Positions 1 through 7,919 of a stretch of DNA of 31,040 bases are shown here, one piece after another. The stretch's first letter is position 1. Every line of letters begins with the position of its first letter. The stretch spans positions 1-31,040 of the forward strand of contig CAZPAH010000021.1 in assembly GCA_964584495.1 (NCBI GenBank), in the 5' to 3' direction. A model generated the notes under the pieces. It was not told the origin of the DNA and did no database searches. It saw only the letters and a list, made by a program, of their open reading frames with translations. The DNA is from CAZPAH01 sp964584495 (GTDB lineage: Bacteria; Krumholzibacteriota; Krumholzibacteriia; Krumholzibacteriales; Krumholzibacteriaceae). A program made the translations under genes and the position numbers.

Positions 1-51
1 TTTCAACGCTCTGTTTCTTCCGGAGATAGAGTAGGGTGGAGAGGTAATAAT

Positions 52-80
52 TTGATTTATCGAGGAAGGGAGCTTATATT
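52..80 (+). promoter_or_regulatory. Predicted sigma70-type promoter of the first TonB gene
   Basis: TTGATT (52-57) and TATATT (75-80) are separated by exactly 17 bases. The predicted start of transcription is near 87, leaving a leader of about 90 bases before the chosen start codon at 180. The rest of bases 1-119 shows no gene. Confidence 0.5.
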
Positions 81-179
81 TAAGCAGGACCTCACCCGGA
101 CATTCATTGCCGCTTAACCGTGCCAAGCGTGAATACCCACCACGAGCTTGTTACCGTGAATAGAAACGGGAGGTGGGAG

Positions 180-797
180 ATGGCCGAATTCGTGACGGGA
201 ATAGAGCGGCGGCACAAGAATCATCTGGGGTATATCTTTCCGGTCACTGTCGCGCTGCACTTTTTCGTATTCTATTTTTCGCCGCATTTCGAATTTGCAC
301 CCTATCTGTTCAAGGAACAGGTTACGCTGCTGGTCGACCCTTTCGAGCAGGTGACCGAGTACGAAAGCGAACCTGAAGAGGAGGTTCAGCCGACCGTCGA
401 GTTCACGGCGGACGAGATCGCCGAAGAGGTGGACATCCGCGAATACGCTCCGACAAGCCCCGCCGACATCAGCCGGCTCCTTCCGGCGGTAAGGCTCCCC
501 GAGAAATCGGAAGCATTTTATCATTTCAGCAAGCCCCCCGTTCTGGTTAAGGCGGTCGCCCCTGTCTATCCGGTCCTTGCAAGAATCGGTGGATTCGAGG
601 GACGCGTCCTTCTGAGTGTTCTGGTGGGCGAAGATGGAAGGGTATTAAAGGCGGAAATCGTAGAATCCGATCTTCCGCGCGATATGGAGGAGGCGGCCGT
701 TTCGGCCGCAAGGAAATTTATATTCGAGCCCGCGTACCAGGGATCGGTTCCGGTTAAGGCCTATATGAGGATTCCCGTCGTATACAGGTTGAATTAA
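180..797 (+). CDS. TonB-family energy transducer
   Basis: Predicted inner-membrane protein that couples the proton motive force to outer-membrane transporters. After a short basic N-terminus comes one hydrophobic anchor (about residues 14-35), then an acidic, proline-containing periplasmic linker, and from about residue 115 a TonB C-terminal domain. That domain has the YP...G.EG.V.L.VLV...G.V pattern, a small-residue helix (AAVSAARKF) and a final strand ending in VVYRLN. I chose ATG 180 because a GGAGG sits six bases upstream; an in-frame GTG at 120 would add 20 residues and has no such site. No ExbB/ExbD genes are visible, so the partner complex must be encoded elsewhere. The gene converges on the outer-membrane protein gene ending at 893. 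The family is clear; the transported substrate cannot be told. Confidence 0.9.
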   Translation: MAEFVTGIERRHKNHLGYIFPVTVALHFFVFYFSPHFEFAPYLFKEQVTLLVDPFEQVTEYESEPEEEVQPTVEFTADEIAEEVDIREYAPTSPADISRLLPAVRLPEKSEAFYHFSKPPVLVKAVAPVYPVLARIGGFEGRVLLSVLVGEDGRVLKAEIVESDLPRDMEEAAVSAARKFIFEPAYQGSVPVKAYMRIPVVYRLN

Positions 798-830
798 CCG
801 GGAGCGAAGGGCCCTGGATTCTCCTGCTGC

Positions 831-855
831 TGTGCCCGGCCAATGGCTGGGCACA
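831..855. terminator. Hairpin between convergent genes, possible bidirectional terminator
   Basis: TGTGCCCGGCC (831-841) and GGCTGGGCACA (845-855) form an 11-bp stem with one G-T pair and a three-base loop. It lies between the stops of two convergent genes. No clear T-run follows on either strand, so intrinsic termination is plausible but unproven. Confidence 0.5.
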
Positions 856-892
856 AGCTTATAATAACAGACATTACAGGCTATTACCGTAA

Positions 893-1582
893 TTATCTCC
901 TGTTGTTTGTTAAGGTGTCCAAAGATATTCCGAGTCCGAAGAATATCTGGAAATAGGCCGGATGAACTTCCTCGGAGCCTTCACCGAGCTGTTGCGGTAC
1001 CGAGAAGAACTTCAGGTATTTCACTCCAAGATCGATATATACGGAGCGGTGGACATTGAGTTCCATGCCGAGCGCGAAGTCGTATCCGAAGGCGCTGTTT
1101 CCTTCCTTTTTCAGATTCTGCCTTATCTCGTTTTCCCTGTTCGAATCGTCCGGTATAACGACGTCGGTCGATATCGAGTAATATGCGAGCGCCAGGTTCG
1201 CCCCCGCATAAGGGTGAAAGAAGCCGTTGCCCTGCGGCCCTATCCTGGTGCCCACGTACAGGCGGGAGAAGTACTGGTTCGTCTGCTGCTCCACCCTTAG
1301 AAGGGTGACTGCGTCCTGGAATTCCGTCGTCTGTCCCAGCATTCTCACAACGTCGAATCCGGTTACAAGGGCGAACAGGTTTCCCGTATTCTCGGGAACC
1401 ACGACGAATTTCAATCCTCCGCCCCAGCTGGCCTTGCTGTATCTTTTAGAGTCGGAGCCCTCCGGCTCCATTCTAACGCCGAATGCGCCGAGCTTCATTT
1501 TGGGTATCGCCCCGGCGGGAGTCGAAATATGAATAACGACTGCAACAAGAAGCGAAAAAACCGCGATTCTTCTAAGATCCAT
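893..1582 (-). CDS. Exported outer-membrane beta-barrel-like protein
   Basis: A 229-residue protein with a typical signal peptide (basic start, hydrophobic stretch, cleavage near residue 26 after AGA). The mature part is rich in alternating aromatic/hydrophobic strands such as LYVGTRIG, PYAGANLALAYYSI and VYIDLGVKYLKFF, and ends in a strand-like stretch (YFQIFFGLGISLDTL). This resembles small eight-stranded outer-membrane barrels of the OmpA/opacity type, but I recognise no specific family. An AGGAGG lies five bases before the ATG. The gene starts only 24 bases after the stop of the upstream phosphatase gene on the same strand, so the two are probably cotranscribed. Function unknown; barrel assignment is inferred from sequence pattern only. 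Confidence 0.7.
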   Translation of the reverse strand: MDLRRIAVFSLLVAVVIHISTPAGAIPKMKLGAFGVRMEPEGSDSKRYSKASWGGGLKFVVVPENTGNLFALVTGFDVVRMLGQTTEFQDAVTLLRVEQQTNQYFSRLYVGTRIGPQGNGFFHPYAGANLALAYYSISTDVVIPDDSNRENEIRQNLKKEGNSAFGYDFALGMELNVHRSVYIDLGVKYLKFFSVPQQLGEGSEEVHPAYFQIFFGLGISLDTLTNNRR

Positions 1583-1606
1583 CGAGTCCTCCTGCTTTTC
1601 GGAATC

Positions 1607-2908
1607 TTACAGCTTCCTTATCACTACAACCGTCATGTCATCCATGCGCGGGAGCTTGCCCGCGTGCCTCTCCACCGAGGAGATGATGAAATCTATGAGT
1701 TCCTCCGACGGTGCGCCGGCCTTTTCCCGTACCAGGGCGGGGAGGATATCCTCTCCGAATTCTTCCCCGTTCTCGTTGTTGGCCTCCGATATTCCGTCCG
1801 AAAAGACGAGTATCGTGTCGCCTCGGTCGAGCTTCAATGTCTCCTGCGAGAATGAGTACTCCTCGAGCGCCCCTAGAACGAGCCCGCCCGTGGCAAGACG
1901 CGCATGTTCGGCGTTATTTCTTATCATGAACGGGTAATTGTGCCCTGCGTTGCAGTAGCACAGCTCATCGTTCTCCGCATCGAGCGAGCAGAGGAAGAAT
2001 GTGGCGAACTTGTCGGGCGCCGTGCTTCTGAAGAGCAGGCTGTTCGATCTTTCCACGATTTCCGACGGACACAGGGAGTGAAGGTCCTGGCCCCTCAGTG
2101 TCGCCTGGAGATTGGACATGAGGAGGGCGGCAGGCATGCCCTTGCCCGATACGTCCCCGAGGCATACCAGAACCCTTCCGTCGTCGAGTTCGATAAAATC
2201 GAAATAATCTCCACCGACCGTCCTAGCGGGTATGGACTTTCCGGCGATATCGTACCCATCTATCTTCGGAGGCTCCTTGGGAAGAAGGCCGGTTTGTATT
2301 CTGTATGCCATGTCCATCTCTTCTCGCAGGTGGATCAGCGATTGCTCCTCCTCGTACAGCCTGGCGTTCTCGATCACCTGCGCCGACTGCGACGCGATTA
2401 TGCTGAGAAGCCTCTTGTCGGCCTCCGAGAATCCCTTGTCGCTGCGTTTATTGAAAACGTTGAGCGAGCCGATTACTCTGCCTTTAAGGATCAGCGGGGC
2501 GCTGAGAAGGGATTTCACCGGATTGTCTTGAGAGCCGGATTCTGTGAAGCGATCGTCGTTTTTAAGATCGTTGACCAGAAGAGGCTTGCGATTTAGAAGC
2601 ATCCAACCGGTAAGCTGCGTGTCGAAATGGTACGGCATGATATTCGAAGATCTGTCGGCCTTCCTGATCATTGTCTTGAACGGTGTTTCCTGTTCCTGCT
2701 GATCGAGGAGGGTGACGGTTCCCTGCTCCGCTTCCAGGTGCTTTATGCATTTCTTGACGATTAGCTCGATCACCTCCTCGAGCGAGCGTGTGGAGCTGAT
2801 AGCGGTGGAGATATCGTTCAGGATCGAAAGTTCCTGGACCGCGGCCCTGAGCCGCGTGTTCTCCTCCTGGAGATCATCCACTCCGCCAGTCTCTTCCGGT
2901 GTTACCAT
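1607..2908 (-). CDS. GAF domain plus PP2C/SpoIIE-type serine phosphatase (RsbU-like)
   Basis: Predicted cytoplasmic protein phosphatase of the RsbU/SpoIIE group, which in characterised members removes phosphate from anti-sigma-factor antagonists in partner-switching pathways. Order: a short coiled coil (about residues 10-30), a GAF sensor domain (about 45-185), a linker helix, then the phosphatase domain (about 205-433). The metal-binding aspartates are visible in VGGDYFDF, GDVSGKGMPAALLM, FSDGISEA and RMDDMTVVV, so the enzyme should be active. No anti-sigma factor, STAS antagonist or kinase gene lies nearby, so its target is unknown. It is the first gene of an apparent two-gene operon with the beta-barrel-like protein downstream. 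No strong ribosome-binding site is visible before the ATG. Confidence 0.92.
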   Translation of the reverse strand: MVTPEETGGVDDLQEENTRLRAAVQELSILNDISTAISSTRSLEEVIELIVKKCIKHLEAEQGTVTLLDQQEQETPFKTMIRKADRSSNIMPYHFDTQLTGWMLLNRKPLLVNDLKNDDRFTESGSQDNPVKSLLSAPLILKGRVIGSLNVFNKRSDKGFSEADKRLLSIIASQSAQVIENARLYEEEQSLIHLREEMDMAYRIQTGLLPKEPPKIDGYDIAGKSIPARTVGGDYFDFIELDDGRVLVCLGDVSGKGMPAALLMSNLQATLRGQDLHSLCPSEIVERSNSLLFRSTAPDKFATFFLCSLDAENDELCYCNAGHNYPFMIRNNAEHARLATGGLVLGALEEYSFSQETLKLDRGDTILVFSDGISEANNENGEEFGEDILPALVREKAGAPSEELIDFIISSVERHAGKLPRMDDMTVVVIRKL

Positions 2909-3017
2909 GTCATCGACTCTTTCGTTTCTACGCCTGTTCTCTCATCGCCCGAAGACGCCGCCGTCAATAGACCTAAGCGCATTTTTATATTGATAACCTG
3001 ACCACAGTCTAGCACAA

Positions 3018-3047
3018 TTGAGTTCCAACAGTCTCATTGTATATAAA
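3018..3047 (+). promoter_or_regulatory. Predicted promoter of the DnaE-like gene
   Basis: TTGAGT (3018-3023) is followed after 18 bases by TATAAA (3042-3047). Transcription would begin near 3054, which excludes the upstream TTG at 3037 as start codon and favours GTG 3076. The surrounding intergenic stretch (2909-3075) separates divergent genes and otherwise shows nothing. Confidence 0.4.
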
Positions 3048-3075
3048 TAGTGCGATTGTGCAAGGGAGAACCTGC

Positions 3076-5862
3076 GTGACCTATGTTCCGCTCCATGTTC
3101 ACAGCATAAACAGCCCTTACCATGGGATGATGACGCCCGAGGAGATAGTATCCCGCGCGTCATACCACCATCTTCCGGCCGTCGCCCTGACAGACAGGTG
3201 GACAAGCTACGGACATTTCGAATTCAGCGAGGCCGCAAAAATTGCCGGCATAAAACCGGTATTTGGCGCGGAGATAAGGCACCTGTCCCTGACCGGCGCG
3301 GATGGATTGTTCCACCTGACCGTCCTTGCTGAAAACAACGACGGGTACGGAAATCTCGCGAAGCTTATAAGCCTTCATTACGGGAAGGAAAAAGATCCGC
3401 ATGTCACCGAGGAGGAGATGGCGGAGTGCAGCGAAGGCCTGATCGTGCTTACCGGTTGCCTTAAGGGTGAGGCTAACCAGGCGGTGCTCCGGGGCAATCT
3501 CGGGCGCGAGAGGGCCGTCGTCGAGAAGCTCCTGGAAATATACGGCAGGGAACAGGTTTATCTGGAGCTGATGACGCACAATGTCGATGTCGAGCAGCTC
3601 GCGATGGATAAGATGATTCTGCTTTCGGAAAAATTGAAGGTACCGATGGTCGTGACGAACAACGACAGGTATCAGAAGAAGGAAGACGAAGTATATTTCA
3701 CGATCCTAAGACAACTCGCGGGAGACAGCGAGGCGGACACCGAGGGAAACGGCGAGTTTTACCTGAAGAAAAGGAAGGAGCTCGAGCCACTCTTCTATCC
3801 GATCGTGGACGCCCTCGACGAATCGGGCAGGATAGCCGAGCGTTGCAACGTGACTATCGATATTAACGGGAAGATTGCGTTTCCGGCCGAGGAAACAGCC
3901 GGGGAGACGCTTTCGGAGATGTGCAATAGAAGGTTCCTTCTCGAGTTTCACAGCCTAAAGCCGGACGATATGTCGAAGATCAAGAGGAACCTCAAGACCG
4001 AAATAGACAGTGTCCTGCGCGAAGGGATGGCCGGGTTTCTTCTTTATATAAGGAGACTCTTTCAGGTTTGCGAGAGCCAGGGGATCTGGCTGGAGATCAT
4101 GGGGAGCGATATTCTTGAGAGCTTTATCGTATATCTTCTGGGAATCAATCCGCTGAATCCGATGAACCATGGACTTGTCTTCGAATCTTTCAACTCCTTC
4201 CGCCCAGGAGTTCCACCTCCTCTGGAACTGATAAAATCGAAGGGAACGAGGGACAGGTTCCTTGAAATACTGAGGGCCATCCTTCCCGAAAATAAGGTGT
4301 TTAACCAGGTCATACGCGAGGAAGCCTCGTTTCTAACGATTGCGAAAGAGCTGTGCGAGGTGCTGGGAGCGGAACAGGATCTGCAGGATGAAATATTGAG
4401 AAACCTGTCGACGATGAAAAAGAAAACGGGGCTCGCTTCGATGCTTGAGAGTTCGGAATCCCTTACCCATCTATATACCGGCAGCAAGCTGGCCAGGAAA
4501 ATACTTCATTCTTCGCATGCCCTCCAGGGCAGGATAAACCATTTCATCCTGAATTCGTCCAAGCTGGTCGTTTTGCCGAAAGAGATCGAAAAATCGGTCG
4601 CCTTCATGACTGGGAACGGGGGAGACCGGTACATCCTTGCCGACAACACGGCGGTCATGAATCTGGGAGGATTCATGCTTGGCGTTCAGCACTCGCACTT
4701 CCTCTCGGCGCTTGCCGGTTCCGTATCCGCGGTGGTTAAATCGGACAAGGCGGGATCGAAGGCGGTGGAAAATGTAAAAGGAGAAGAGGGCCGGTGGGGC
4801 GGCAGAAGCCTCGACGATGCTTGTACGTTCGAGCTCATATCGTCGGGAGATACCGCCGGTGTATACCTGCTGGAGAGCAGGGGGATAAGGGATCTTCTGA
4901 CAAAGATCAAGCCGGAAACATTCGACGAGCTGGTAAATGTAATCTCGCTTTACAGGCCTGGCCCGCTGGAGGGGAAGTTATGGCAGAAGTACATCGAGAA
5001 CATGGAGAAAAAGGGCAAAGTCTACCTTCCTCACCATTCGATGGCCGCTCCGCTGGAGAATACGCGAGGGATACTTCTGTTTCGCGAGCAGGTGAGGGAA
5101 ATACTGAAATCTTCGGCCGGGCTCAAGGGAAACGAGGCATTATTCGTGGAACGTACTCTTGAAACCGAGCGATCCGGAGACCTGCTTAGATCGAGGCTCG
5201 AGTTCATAAGGGGCGCCATGGATAACGACATCAACGAGGAGGATGCCCAGAAGATCTTCGATTACCTGCTGCATAATATCAAGTATACGCACAATAGGGC
5301 TCTGAGCTGTTCGCAGGCATACATAAGCTACAGGACGGCTTTCATGAAAGCGCATTATTCGGACTATTACTTCGCTTCGCTTCTTAACAGCACACGGGAT
5401 ATCCGCGACAGGCAGGAGAAATATTACGATTATCTCGCGTCGATCAACCATCCGGTTCTTGACGCCGATATAAACGCCAGTTCCCGTGAATACGCCCGCA
5501 CCGAGGCGGGAGTCAGGCAGCCTATCGACGAAGGCGGTATTTTGAACGCAAACGAGATAGATACGCTCCTGAGCGAACGGAGTGAAAATGGGGATTTTGT
5601 CTCGATAACGGATTTCCTCGAGCGTATGTCGGGGCATCTCGCGATGGATTCGGTGGGTCAGCTTATAGATGCGGGGCTCTTTGACTATACGATGATCAAG
5701 AGGGCCGAGCTGAGGGACAGATGCCTTGAATTCTACGAGAAGAATGCAAAGGCCGGCGAGTTCTTCCGCCCCAAGCAGGACCAGGCGGGCACGCGAAAGA
5801 AAAAGGGTTCGTCGCCGCAGCTTTCGTTCTTTACTGATGATACCGATAACGGTTCCCAGTGA
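3076..5862 (+). CDS. DnaE-like protein (DNA polymerase III alpha homologue) with lost catalytic residues
   Basis: Homologue of the replicative polymerase alpha subunit, 928 residues against roughly 1,050-1,200 for usual DnaE. The N-terminal PHP domain keeps LHVH (H7, H9), but the usual TDHGN reads TDRWT and TND.H reads TNNDR. In the palm, where active enzymes carry PDxDxDF after the LLGI...PL.H.L.FE.F stretch, this protein has GVPPPLEL. The third catalytic aspartate (FDFLGL) aligns with GGFMLGV, and the GRGSAAG loop is degenerate. The finger region is well conserved (FELISSGDTAGVYLLES, LYRPGPLEG, KAHYSDYYF). The C-terminus carries QLSFF at 915-919, like a beta-clamp-binding motif. GTG 3076 is chosen because GGGAG lies seven bases upstream. 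It is probably a non-catalytic accessory or structural polymerase paralogue; the function is unknown. Confidence 0.85.
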   Translation: MTYVPLHVHSINSPYHGMMTPEEIVSRASYHHLPAVALTDRWTSYGHFEFSEAAKIAGIKPVFGAEIRHLSLTGADGLFHLTVLAENNDGYGNLAKLISLHYGKEKDPHVTEEEMAECSEGLIVLTGCLKGEANQAVLRGNLGRERAVVEKLLEIYGREQVYLELMTHNVDVEQLAMDKMILLSEKLKVPMVVTNNDRYQKKEDEVYFTILRQLAGDSEADTEGNGEFYLKKRKELEPLFYPIVDALDESGRIAERCNVTIDINGKIAFPAEETAGETLSEMCNRRFLLEFHSLKPDDMSKIKRNLKTEIDSVLREGMAGFLLYIRRLFQVCESQGIWLEIMGSDILESFIVYLLGINPLNPMNHGLVFESFNSFRPGVPPPLELIKSKGTRDRFLEILRAILPENKVFNQVIREEASFLTIAKELCEVLGAEQDLQDEILRNLSTMKKKTGLASMLESSESLTHLYTGSKLARKILHSSHALQGRINHFILNSSKLVVLPKEIEKSVAFMTGNGGDRYILADNTAVMNLGGFMLGVQHSHFLSALAGSVSAVVKSDKAGSKAVENVKGEEGRWGGRSLDDACTFELISSGDTAGVYLLESRGIRDLLTKIKPETFDELVNVISLYRPGPLEGKLWQKYIENMEKKGKVYLPHHSMAAPLENTRGILLFREQVREILKSSAGLKGNEALFVERTLETERSGDLLRSRLEFIRGAMDNDINEEDAQKIFDYLLHNIKYTHNRALSCSQAYISYRTAFMKAHYSDYYFASLLNSTRDIRDRQEKYYDYLASINHPVLDADINASSREYARTEAGVRQPIDEGGILNANEIDTLLSERSENGDFVSITDFLERMSGHLAMDSVGQLIDAGLFDYTMIKRAELRDRCLEFYEKNAKAGEFFRPKQDQAGTRKKKGSSPQLSFFTDDTDNGSQ

Positions 5863-5879
5863 GGGCGTCGTTTTTCAGG

Positions 5880-5908
5880 TTGACTTTGCAATGACGCATT
5901 GATAAATT
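5880..5908 (+). promoter_or_regulatory. Predicted promoter of tRNA-Glu
   Basis: TTGACT (5880-5885) and TAAATT (5903-5908) are spaced by exactly 17 bases. The predicted start of transcription lies about 28 bases before the mature tRNA 5' end. Confidence 0.55.
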
Positions 5909-5942
5909 CCAGCAGTCCAAAAGATGCAGCGAGCATTCGGGC

Positions 5943-6020
5943 GTCCCCATCGTCTAGCCAGGACTAGGACACCGCCCTTTCACGGCGGCAACACGGGTTC
6001 GAATCCCGTTGGGGACGCCA
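5943..6020 (+). tRNA. tRNA-Glu (anticodon TTC)
   Basis: A complete cloverleaf can be read. The acceptor stem GTCCCCA (5943-5949) pairs with TGGGGAC (6010-6016); a D arm follows; the anticodon stem CCGCC/GGCGG holds loop CTTTCAC with TTC at 5979-5981; the T arm contains GGTTCGAATCC. The discriminator G is followed by an encoded CCA (6018-6020). The sequence closely resembles bacterial tRNA-Glu. No clear terminator is seen before the convergent gene ending at 6035. Confidence 0.97.
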
Positions 6021-6034
6021 TAATTATACCCGCG

Positions 6035-6817
6035 TTATTTTCCGTTGTTGTAGGAAACCGGATCCTGATCGTAGAACTCGCTGAGCTGCGCGTAGAGCTC
6101 GGGATGCTTTTCGCGCAGTTGAGCCGGTTTTTCGAAGAATGTCTCGGTGGCAACTGCGAAGAACTCGGCCGGATTGGTGGCGCCGTATGCGTCCATCACC
6201 GAGCGATGATGCTTGATAACGTCTCTTTGCAGGTGCTCGAATTCTTTCCCGAGAACACGGGCCCACGCGACATACATGCTCCGTCTAGGGAGCACCGGGG
6301 CTCCATCGGCCACGTTGTTCTCCATATCCAACTGGTGCGCAAATTCGTGCAGCACCACGTTGTGACCGTCATGGTAGTCGGCGGCGCCGTACAGCACATC
6401 GTCCCACGAGAGCACGACCGCGCCGGTGTTCCATGACTCGCCCAGGCGAACCTGCCTGTCCTCGGTTACGATTCCGCCGACCTCGCGCTTAACCGAGCTG
6501 GCTTGATAGGCCGTGGGGTAGACGAGAATAGAGCTGAGGCGGGGATAGTCAATATCCCCGCGGTGGAGGAGGAGCAGGCATGCCTGCGCCGCGATCGTGA
6601 CCCGGATTTCATCGCTCATCTCCAGCCCGCCGAGGCCCTCGAAATGTTTTTCCGCGAGAAATACCTGTATGCGCGAGCGCAGCTCCTTTCGATCGTCCTC
6701 GGGCAGCTTTGCGTCCATCGGAAAGTTTCGGGACAGGATGCCGTTCCATTCCTCGGGAAAAGGAACCGACAGGGCGCGCTTACGCCTCCGTGTTCGAAAT
6801 GGGTGTAACCAGCTCAT
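6035..6817 (-). CDS. mtfA: MtfA-like zinc peptidase (M90 family)
   Basis: A 260-residue homologue of E. coli MtfA (YeeI), a cytoplasmic zinc aminopeptidase-like protein known there to bind the repressor Mlc and affect glucose phosphotransferase regulation. The zinc motif appears in VVLHEFAHQLD, and the downstream glutamate region (PAEFFAVATETFFEKP) matches the family's third-ligand segment, so the peptidase site is intact. I chose ATG 6817 (MSWLHPF) because it fits the family's N-terminus; an in-frame ATG at 6868 would add 17 residues, and neither has a strong ribosome-binding site. It is divergent from the MscS gene and lies directly downstream of tRNA-Glu. Whether this organism has Mlc or a PTS is unknown, so the regulatory role should not be transferred. 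Arginine codons are mostly CGN, unlike many genes elsewhere in the window. Confidence 0.88.
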   Translation of the reverse strand: MSWLHPFRTRRRKRALSVPFPEEWNGILSRNFPMDAKLPEDDRKELRSRIQVFLAEKHFEGLGGLEMSDEIRVTIAAQACLLLLHRGDIDYPRLSSILVYPTAYQASSVKREVGGIVTEDRQVRLGESWNTGAVVLSWDDVLYGAADYHDGHNVVLHEFAHQLDMENNVADGAPVLPRRSMYVAWARVLGKEFEHLQRDVIKHHRSVMDAYGATNPAEFFAVATETFFEKPAQLREKHPELYAQLSEFYDQDPVSYNNGK

Positions 6818-6919
6818 GTCGAATAGTGGACAGGGTTTAAAATATGTTCTATCATCGGTTCGGATCATACATGAAAGCGGTTCTCATGTTAAATGCAAAT
6901 CTCATACGGAGGAATTTCA

Positions 6920-7753
6920 ATGAATAACGTTGAAGGTCATATTATGAGCATACGCCCCAATACGATGTCCGGAGGTCTCTTATGGGCCGGTATATTCATC
7001 TTGCTGGGCATCGCGGGATCGCTCGTTATACGCGGGATAGCCCGCGCTTCTCTTAGACGGGACAAGGCCGACCCGACGGCCATCCTGTTCCTGCGGCCGC
7101 TGGGGCAGTTTCTCCTCTGGATCGTTCTGGCCGTGGTATACGCGCATCTGATACCGCAGCTCCGCACGATCGGGACAGCCCTTCTCGCCGGCGCTAGCGT
7201 CATCTCCATAGTGCTCGGCGTGGCCGCCCAGAACACGCTCGGCAACCTCATTGCAGGGATCGCCCTGCTGGTATACCGCCCCTTCCGCATTGGCGACCGG
7301 CTCCAGGTCATGGCGCCGACCGGTGTTGAGACGGGCATAGTCGAGAACGTGACCTTGGGCTACACCGTCTTACAGACGATAGACAACAGGCGCGTAGTTC
7401 TTCCAAATAGTCTCGCAAGCAGTCAGACAACGGTGAATCTTACCAGCGTGGATCAACGGATCATGGCGGCCGTGCCGATCGGGATCTCGTATAATGCGGA
7501 TATCGAAAGCGCCCGGAAGATTCTGCTCGAAATCGCTCAAAATCATTCCGACGTCGTGGAGACGATAAGTTGCCCGGTCATTCAGCTCGGGACGTCGAGC
7601 GTCACGCTCAGCGTCAGGGCATGGTGCAAGGATGCGCTGGCGGCCCAGCGCTTCGAGTGGAGCGTTTGCGAGCTGGCAAAAGCGAAATTCGGTGCGGCGG
7701 GCATCGAGATACCATATCCATACCAGAACGTGATCGTGAAGAGGGACCAATAG
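6920..7753 (+). CDS. mscS: Small-conductance mechanosensitive channel (MscS family)
   Basis: Inner-membrane channel that opens under membrane tension and releases solutes during osmotic downshock. The 277-residue protein has three predicted membrane helices (about 17-41, 56-80 and 92-125). The third, pore-lining helix carries the Gly/Ala-rich GVAAQNTLGNLIAG pattern and runs into the typical FRIGDRLQV beta domain with VVLPNS. The C-terminal mixed alpha/beta domain follows, so length and order match minimal MscS proteins. ATG 6920 is supported by GGAGGA six bases upstream; the ATG at 6893 lacks this. Of its arginine codons 13 are CGN and 4 AGR, the reverse of the preference in ychF. The gene stands alone between the divergent mtfA and the regulator promoter at 7786. 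Confidence 0.92.
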   Translation: MNNVEGHIMSIRPNTMSGGLLWAGIFILLGIAGSLVIRGIARASLRRDKADPTAILFLRPLGQFLLWIVLAVVYAHLIPQLRTIGTALLAGASVISIVLGVAAQNTLGNLIAGIALLVYRPFRIGDRLQVMAPTGVETGIVENVTLGYTVLQTIDNRRVVLPNSLASSQTTVNLTSVDQRIMAAVPIGISYNADIESARKILLEIAQNHSDVVETISCPVIQLGTSSVTLSVRAWCKDALAAQRFEWSVCELAKAKFGAAGIEIPYPYQNVIVKRDQ

Positions 7754-7785
7754 GTATAAAAGGAACCTGCGCTAAAACGTCATAC

Positions 7786-7815
7786 TTGACCGGAGAGGAT
7801 ATCAATAGGCATAAT
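7786..7815 (+). promoter_or_regulatory. Predicted promoter of the response-regulator gene
   Basis: TTGACC (7786-7791) and CATAAT (7810-7815) are separated by 18 bases. Transcription would start near 7822, giving a roughly 98-base, AT-rich leader before the ATG at 7920. Confidence 0.5.
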
Positions 7816-7919
7816 GTGAGAGTATTTACAGTTCGTCTCGCGAATATGAATATATCAGAAAGACGAAGCGAAATATTAATATGATACATTGGAACCCGGG
7901 GCGATAGTGGAGCAAACAC

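Noticed and set aside
3037..3075. Upstream TTG start for the DnaE-like gene
   Set aside because: It lies within the predicted promoter and has no ribosome-binding site, while GTG 3076 follows GGGAG at good spacing and matches the family N-terminus.
7846..7884. Twelve-codon open frame in the leader of the response-regulator gene (possible leader peptide)
   Set aside because: It has no ribosome-binding site, no run of identical amino acids and no attenuator hairpin after it.
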